From: Telopea speciosissima
Taxonomy: Eukaryota; Streptophyta; Magnoliopsida; Proteales; Proteaceae
Assembly: GCF_018873765.1 (NCBI RefSeq)
Contig: NC_057925.1
Coordinates: forward strand, 14,333,568-14,397,567
DNA length: 64,000 nt
Direction of reading: 5' to 3'
The notes below the pieces were generated by a model that did not search any database, was not told the origin of the DNA, and saw nothing but the letters and a program-made list of their open reading frames with translations. Shown here in pieces: positions 57,451-64,000 of the stretch. The translations under genes were made by a program, and so were the position numbers. Within the stretch, counting starts at the first letter, position 1. Each line of letters opens with the position of its first letter.

Positions 57451-58862
57451 TTATTCTATTTATGTGTAATAGCCCATTTTTACATTATTCATTCTCAACT
57501 ATTGGCAGAATTGGATACTCTACTCTAGAGTAATAAAATTTTGTATTTCCTCAATAAAGATTGGAACGGAAATATAAATGGGGGCACTTTAATGTGTTGA
57601 ACACTGATCCAATATGAGCATAAGACCGTTTTTGGCAAGAAGGCTTAATAGGAGCTAGACCTATATCAAAGGTATCCCCAACCCCTCTTTTGGTTCTTTC
57701 GGATTAGTATACTATTTTCCTTGATTTTTCATTGAAACTAGGATAGATTTCACTGTTTTTCCTTTATTTTCATTATTGGAGTTTTCATCTCTATTAGTAC
57801 ATTTTGAATCTTTTGATTTGATTATTTTCAGCATGTTTTGATTTCTTATCTTGAGAGAGTTCATCGCTGCTTTAGCCAATTTTTCTTTATTTTTGGGTTT
57901 TAAATCTATTCTCCCTCTCTTTTTCATAATTTTCACCATTTCTAGGCTAGATTAGCACCAAGGGTATTTTTATAATTTTAATGCATGAATTTTATTTTAT
58001 TTGTTTTTATTAATTTTTATGTTATATATGTTGTTTACCATGATTAGAATGTCTAACTCCATGTTTGCCATGATTTTCACATCTTTATCCCTTATGTTGC
58101 TAATTTTTCATGTCATGGTGTTATGAATGGCAAATATGTAATTTCCAGCATGTGTATAATGATCTCCAGCATGTTAGCATAGGATGTATCCCCCTACATT
58201 ATCATGTGTGCTTTAAATTCTAACATACTAACCTTGCAAGCTTAAGCTGGATTCAAGTATGCCATTCATCCCCTTTTGCAATTGTTGTGTGTGATTTCCT
58301 AGCATATTGTTTACCTCTATTAGGCTCAACCAAAAACATACAACCTAAAGTTCAGTTTTTACTAGGTGGACCGAGTTGCCTAACACCTTACCTGGACCAT
58401 AATCTAACACGGACCCCAACCTTTGGATTGGATCAGTTCAGATGGAATCATTTTGTTTTATTTTTAGTAAGGGTCCTAGACCCTAATTTAGGTAGCGACT
58501 CTTTGTCAATGAGACTTTGAGGTCTGGTTCCCCCCAAAACCTGTCTATCCTCACACCAAATGTTAATACACCCTAACACACATCACACAATGGTTTTCAT
58601 ATTCAAAACACGTCATATAAATAGAATTTTCTATATCCAACTGTAGTGTTTGACCACAGTCGAAAGAGATATCCAAAATGGAATGCATTGTCCTATAGGA
58701 TAATATCGAAGAGAGAGAATGTTTATAGGTTATTAAACACAAATCAGTAGATGGCTTTGAATGACCGTATTACTCTCTAAGGATGTATTTCTTTACTTTC
58801 AAATATAGGATACAAAAGAGAATCCCAAACAAATAAGTCTCTAAAAATTATATGGGCAAAAG
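57451..58862. other. Intergenic spacer
   Basis: No gene recognised. Very AT-rich. Around 58,320-58,560 composition shifts towards GGACC/GGTCC words, possibly an old LTR fragment, without a second copy in the window. Confidence 0.45.
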
Positions 58863-59015
58863 ATTGTTGTCAGGCTGCGTGGCCCCTACACAAGCATGGG
58901 GCCAATGAGAGAGTTCATGGACATCAACAAAGATGGGATATTTTCAGGAGAGTGGGGTGGTCATTTTATACGGTCATGTGTTTATGCATAGGTTGCATGC
59001 AGCCTGACAACAAAT
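58863..59015. mobile_element. MITE
   Basis: The inverted ends ATTGTTGTCAGGCTGC and GCAGCCTGACAACAAAT enclose about 120 bp containing ATGGGGCCAATGAGAG. No exact target duplication recognised. Confidence 0.65.
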
Positions 59016-59282
59016 TGTTGTACCTATTTTACAATGCCCTTTCTCCTTTTTTTTTTAATATTAAAAATGAATTGATTCAAGAAGGGGTCAGATTCAAAGA
59101 ATCTAACAACCAAAAAGGAGAAGAAAACCAACATTTAGCAGCAATACAGGATAGACCAAACTTAGCCGAACGATCAACATGAGAGAAAGATATGGAAGAA
59201 AATGAGTTACAAAGGTTAGAAAATATCAAAAAGATATATAAGCTGGTGCTGGAGTAGGGGCCACCTAAAGGTTAAAAAGTAA

Positions 59283-59451
59283 GGGAAAAAGATCTCTATC
59301 TGGGAGTGTGGCCTACGCCAGCACTCCCATGAGTCTATCTCTCTCCTCCCCATGTGAAAAGACACTTATGCCACCTTGTTTTAAGGAGGAGAGAGAAAGA
59401 CTCATGGGAGTGCTAGCGTAGGCCACACTCCCGTACAGAAAACTGCTTCCC
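59283..59451. mobile_element. Mutator-type foldback MITE (169 bp)
   Basis: Flanked by an exact 9-bp repeat AAAAAGTAA (59,274-59,282, 59,452-59,460). The arms of about 75 bp include GGGAGTGTGGCCTACGCCAG and its near-inverse, so the element is almost a pure hairpin. Confidence 0.88.
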
Positions 59452-59643
59452 AAAAAGTAATTTCATAGTTTATACCTATCAATCCAATAAACTGGTGCAT
59501 GGTGGGGCCAACATTAATTGTGTAGCAAGTCTTTTTCTCGAGGGTGTAAATGGAATTCTATCCTCCAACATCCAATCGTATAATGTCATTCAAATTGTCT
59601 TACTTTATCTACAAAAAAAAAAATTCGTCTTACTTTTCTTTTC

Positions 59644-60960
59644 TTTTTTTTTTTTTTTTGATGAAAAAACAGGAAAAGCATATATTAAACAGTTAGAAAA
59701 GATACAGTATTTATATGACAAGCATTTTTTGCCAAGTTTTTGGCAATAGTCAGACATAGGGTATCCTTACTAAACCTAAAATACAAATCTTGGGCTATTT
59801 CTGAGATATGAAGTAAGTATTTGAACAAGTTCCACGGCCATTGGCATTTGGTTGGAGATGGAAGAGATTGAGTGATCCACTTGTTATCACACCATACTTC
59901 TTTAATCTTCAACCCAATGCAGGCAGCATGGTCTAATCCCTTACGGATTGCAAAAATGTAGGTAGCCAAATCTTCCATGTACCGCATTTTCCCTGCATCA
60001 AAAAACTTAAAAGTGCCATCTACCAAAATGAGATAGGACCACCCGGCAACACTTAGTCCAGGCAAACTGAATCCTGCACAAATTAAGACAGGAAAATCGT
60101 AGGTAGGTAAGTTAAAAGAAGAAATATTGAGAGAAACCGCTACATCTTGTGCCATTACATCCTGGGATGAAAAAGAGGGGGGGATTAAGTTTTGATCCGA
60201 AATCCATTTGTGGATAACATTTAGAACCCACAATGGGTCAGCCTTTCCTGAGCCAACCACCACTTTGTTTCTAATTGTCCAAATATAATAACAAGTTATA
60301 ATAAAAATAATAAAAAACCAAGACACCAAATGTTTATTAGACCGAAGTTGAAGATAAAAAAAACCGACAAAAGAGTTTGAATTCATCAAATTTCAACGAA
60401 TCAAGCCTTAGTCCCAATGGTCCTGCTGCCCAGATGTGTTTAACCCAATCACAAGAAAGGAAAAGGTGCTATAGAGATTCAACACCATTTTCACAAAGAG
60501 CACAGGTAGAGTCAATCTGGATCCAGTTCGATAAAGTGGCCTTTGTAGGAAGTCCTGCATTTAGCAAACGCCAGAAGAAAATCTTAAACTTAGGATGAAT
60601 CTGAAGTTTCCAAAAGAATTTCCACCAAGCAATAAAATTAGCAGAATTATCTGTAGAAATGGACGTTAATTCCTTAGCAGCAATTTTTGTGGTGAATTTT
60701 CCATTCTTGGTTTTTAGACACCACCATTGATCCTCAGAAAAAGAAAATTTGATGGGTTGGATGTGAGATAAGATATGTGGAGGAATGTAATTTTTTATAA
60801 GATCAAGATTCTAATCAGTACCAAGTTTAAAATGACTAACTGACATTAACTTATTATCCTTGTTTAAAGGAAAAGTGGCAACAGTTGAAAGATTACCCAA
60901 AAGAGAAGGAATCCATCTATCAAACCAGAATGAGGTATTGCTGCCATTACCAATCTTTTT
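59644..60960 (-). mobile_element. L1 LINE, 3' part (zinc knuckle and RNase H)
   Basis: Minus strand from 60,960: KKIGNGSNTSFWFDRWIPSL, a degraded zf-RVT region, then YYIWTIRNKVVVGSG and RNase H (CDNKWITQSLPSPT, CLTIAKNLAKNA), ending in an A-tail (T run 59,644-59,660). It stops exactly where a copia LTR begins at 60,961. Confidence 0.82.
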
Positions 60961-62827
60961 TGTTGGGCAATTGGAACATTCTGGAGCTGTGTTGTCATTG
61001 TTGGCAACGTTTCTAGACATTTTGATGATGCGGCAGTGGTTTTTGGTGAGTTGGAAGAGTTGAAATAGTCAAACAGGCTTCTACACAGTGTCAAAGGGTA
61101 ATTTGGTCATTTGGCAGGGTTATAGTGGCATCCGAGTATGGAGGATGTATATTGGAAGTATTTTGGGTCCCTAAAAAGTGTTTGGCAAAGGCTTGAAGCA
61201 GCAGGTGAAGGTTTCGTACATCAAAAGCTACGATTTCATAGGGTCGTGCAGTGGGGTCCACTTTGAAACTGTTTTTGGAAGCCTTAATGGTTGAACTAGG
61301 TGAAGAAGTGTGAAGACGATGCTAAGGCAGTAAATGCACTTCTAGGCTCTCTTGTAAGCAATTTGCAGAGAGGATGAAGACCGAATTTGAGATGTCCATG
61401 TTAGGAGAGTTGTCCTACTTTTTGGGTTTGCAGGTGAACCAGAAGAAAAATGGCATTTTCATATCACAGGTGAAATATGTAAAGGAGATGTTGAAAAAAT
61501 TCAACATGGAGGACAGTAAACCGGTGGGTACCCCAATGGTTGTAGGATGCAAGCTGACTTCGACAGATGAATCACCTCTGGTGGATCAAACTTTATACAG
61601 GTCAATGATAGGCAATCTACTGTATTTAACGGCATCGAGACTAGATATCTTGCAATCGGTTTGCTTAGTGGCCAGGTTTCAGGCAAATCCCAAGGAGACA
61701 CACTTGTTGGCAGTGAAACGGATTTTTAGGTACTTGAAAGGTACAATGGATTATGGATTATGGTACCCAAGGACAGACCACTTTACACTTACTGCGTTTT
61801 CAGATGCAGATTGGACCGGCAGTATTGATGACAGAAAAAGCACTAGTGGCGGTGCTTTCTATTTGGGGAAAAGCTTGGTGGCATGGCATAGTAAGAAACA
61901 AGAGTCTATTTCATTGTCAATAGCAGAGGCCAAATATATAGCAGCAGCAGCCAGTTGCACTCAGGTTATATGGATGAAGAGGCAAATAGCTGATTTTGGC
62001 ATTGAAGGTGATGAACCAGTTGCTATTATGTGCGACAACATGAGCGCTATCAACATTTCAAAGAACCCTGTGCAACATTCCAGGACCAAACACATTGACA
62101 TCAGGTATCATTTTTTGAAGGAGAAGGTCGGCACCAATGAGGTGAGAGTTGAGTTTGTTCCTACTGAGGATCAGGTAGCCGACATATTCACCAAACCGCT
62201 CCCTAAGGAGACATTTGACAGATTGCGAGAAAAACTTGGAATTTGCACTCCACAGGCACAGTAAGTGGTACAGGTGCAAGGGGAGTGTGTGTATGGGCAT
62301 AGGGGGAGATGCCATGCAGGAAGAGTCACCCTTTGTATTTGTTGTCAAAGGGGGAGAAGAATAAGAATCCATGTGTATAACTCTACAACTCAGAGAGTAT
62401 GTCAGTGCCTCGATATTTGGTGTTATATGGATGTGGGTTGCCAACAATTCCAAAGGGGGAGATTGTTGGGCAATTGGAACATTTTTGGAGTTGTGTTGTC
62501 ATTGTTGGCAACGTTTCTAGACATTTTGATGATGCAGCAGTGGTTTTTGGTGAGTTGGAAGAGTTGAAATGGTCAAACAGACTTCTATACAGTGTCAAGG
62601 GCAATTTGGCCATTTGACATGGTTATAGTGGCATCCGAGTATGGAGGATGTATATTGGAAGTATTTTGGGTCCCTAAAAAGTGTTTGGCAAAGGCTTGAA
62701 ACAGCAGGTGAAGGTTTCGTACATCAAAAGCTGCGATTTCATAGGATCGCGCAGTGGGGTCCACTGCATGTGAAGCTGTTTTTGGAAGCCTTAATGGCTG
62801 AACTGGGTGAAGAAGTGTGAAGACGAT
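60961..62827 (+). mobile_element. Internally deleted copia element
   Basis: Two direct repeats start TGTTGGGCAATTGGAACATT (60,961 and 62,464) and share about 360 bp, to GTGAAGACGAT. The second is preceded by the polypurine tract AAAGGGGGAGAT. Between them only the 3' end of pol survives, so gag, protease, integrase and most of RT are deleted. Confidence 0.85.
61374..62264 (+). CDS. copia pol C-terminus (RT end and RNase H), open frame
   Basis: 296 codons without a stop. MKTEFEMSMLGELSYFLGLQ is the last RT block; SRLDILQSVCLVARF, IFRYLKGTMDYGLWY, FSDADWTGSIDDRKSTSGG, SIAEAKYIAAAASCTQVIW, CDNMSAINISKNPVQHSRTK and DQVADIFTKPLPKETF are the RNase H blocks, ending KLGICTPQAQ. The first Met is internal to the original polyprotein. 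The clean frame suggests a fairly recent element, but alone it cannot transpose. Confidence 0.88.
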   Translation: MKTEFEMSMLGELSYFLGLQVNQKKNGIFISQVKYVKEMLKKFNMEDSKPVGTPMVVGCKLTSTDESPLVDQTLYRSMIGNLLYLTASRLDILQSVCLVARFQANPKETHLLAVKRIFRYLKGTMDYGLWYPRTDHFTLTAFSDADWTGSIDDRKSTSGGAFYLGKSLVAWHSKKQESISLSIAEAKYIAAAASCTQVIWMKRQIADFGIEGDEPVAIMCDNMSAINISKNPVQHSRTKHIDIRYHFLKEKVGTNEVRVEFVPTEDQVADIFTKPLPKETFDRLREKLGICTPQAQ

Positions 62828-63450
62828 AGAAAAGAAACATAGTCACAAACATTTTAAACCTTGGATCTAGGTTGGACACCTTTATCAAGGTCCATAAGGT
62901 GGCAAGCTTCAATCATCTCTCGAAATTATTGGATATCCCTAGTGCCTCGATGGTTCCATCTGCTCTTTTCGTGCCACAAGAGAAAGTTAAAGTGCCCCAT
63001 ACAAATCCAATCAGTAGACCTATTCCTACCAAAGAAGTAAAGGTGTCCCAGACTATATGACGTTGAGAGCGAATTGGATCACTATAAACACAGGTGGTAA
63101 AAGATGGGGCAATTCAGAGCTATAATTTTTGCATCAATTGTATGGGGGTCTGAGAACAAAATCTCACATTAAATATCAGAGCGCCAAAGGAGACATAAAC
63201 CTCCAACAATTCCAATTGGTGGGACTTGGTGGAAGCCAGACATGTGAGAAGTTGGCGCTTTAGGCGAGATACCTTTGGTGAAGGGCAACGAGTTTCCATA
63301 AGAAAGATTATATCAGGCTGGTTAGTTTTGAAGAGTTGTTTGAGAGATCGAATTGTCAATGTACTCCCCAAACCTTGGCAATTCCAACTTTGGAGTTCCA
63401 TGACTGCCATGGGGTTGTGAATCCCCAACTGCCACGGGATTCTGCATTAA
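62828..63450 (-). mobile_element. L1 LINE, 5' part (endonuclease)
   Basis: Minus strand: MELQSWNCQGLGSTLTIRSL then KQLFKTNQPDIIFLMETRCP, the start of an L1 AP-type endonuclease. After frame changes come FNFLLWHEKSRWNHRG and FREMIEACHLMDLDKG (endonuclease end). It breaks off at 62,828 where the copia repeat ends, and the whole RT domain is missing between here and 60,960. Confidence 0.82.
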
Positions 63451-64000
63451 AAAATGCATAGAAGATGGGACGATTTGGATATTTTTGGCTGCGCAGTGGG
63501 GTGGATTGAGGACCTTGGGGAGGATGTGTTTTGCCCCTAGCTCTTGTCGGTTTGATCTTCAGCTGGGTAGTATTGTTAGAAATGTGTTGAAGGGGATATT
63601 TTGTTGGGGGGTGGAGTCCATGGCAAAGTGGTTCAATACTATTCAATTGTTTCCGTTTTGGGGAAAAGAATGCTACCCGGTAGCTTGGTCTGCGTGGTTC
63701 CTGTGCCTAAACACAAAAATACATAAAAATACCATGTTGCCCCCATGAAAAGATGAAAAATCCTGCTCAAGACAATGCTTATACATACGTTCCCTTAGCC
63801 AGCGTGCATACAGGCTCTAGACTCTAGAGGCCCAGAGAATGATCTCTTTCCCTTCAGTTTTTTTTAGTTTTTTCTTTTAATTTTTACATGCAACAAAAAA
63901 AATTGGATTGCCGTTCTAAACTTTCCAGAATAAGCCAAACAATGTGATAGATAGACCGATGGTTCAACAGCAAGGTGTACATGGTCCCTGCGGTCCTCCA
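63451..64000 (-). repeat. L1 5' region / dispersed repeat, second copy
   Basis: Same sequence as 46,480-46,836 plus 47,261-47,380. It lacks the Mutator-type MITE and has about 90 bp (63,520-63,610) absent from the left copy. It continues past the window edge. Confidence 0.72.

Overview
This window is nuclear DNA from a flowering plant, probably a dicot. The evidence is spliced genes of plant-only families (chloroplast rhodanese/PpiC protein, VQ-motif protein, CYP82 cytochrome P450), very AT-rich spacers, and dense plant transposons: L1 and RTE LINEs, Ty1/copia elements, Mutator-like and hAT elements and MITEs. I cannot name the species. All calls were made by eye, without alignment software.

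Region 1 (1-18.2 kb) is one minus-strand gene, a STR12-type rhodanese/PpiC protein. Six exons (about 0.8 kb of coding sequence) are spread over almost 18 kb, and the C-terminal exon(s) lie beyond the left edge. Its introns are packed with insertions: a MITE, two related Mutator-like elements (one carrying a solo-LTR-like insert), an L1 holding a hAT MITE, a 5'-inverted RTE, and a non-autonomous LTR element. A hAT MITE that was itself entered by an L1 begins 185 bp upstream of the start codon (18.4-21.5 kb).

Region 2 (21.5-30 kb) holds gene relics: a hyccin-family pseudogene broken by two MITEs, a PPR fragment, and a 3.1-kb inverted-repeat element (25.1-28.2 kb) carrying a vacuolar-processing-enzyme exon fragment and a tRNA-like sequence. 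A hAT MITE follows.

Region 3 (30-36 kb) holds a full-length CYP82-type P450 that looks dead (internal stop, lost splice acceptor, altered heme-binding loop), then a tiny L1 tail, MITEs and a hAT element.

Region 4 (36-46 kb) is nested transposons: an RTE fragment, a copia-type element in which only gag is visible, and LTR-derived sequence entered by a Pack-MULE. The Pack-MULE has 180-bp terminal inverted repeats and carries pieces of two host genes, STAY-GREEN and a class I small heat-shock protein.

Region 5 (46-57.5 kb) centres on the one gene that is complete and intact within the window, a SIB1-like VQ-motif gene (47,767-48,138). Its 3' half and downstream flank are tandemly duplicated at about 55.1-57.4 kb. 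After the duplication a 5-kb copia element entered the first copy and different L1 tails entered each copy, so each copy supplies the empty site of the other.

Region 6 (57.5-64 kb) is spacer, two MITEs, and an L1 whose middle is replaced by a deleted copia element. The right edge repeats sequence seen at 46.5-47.4 kb.
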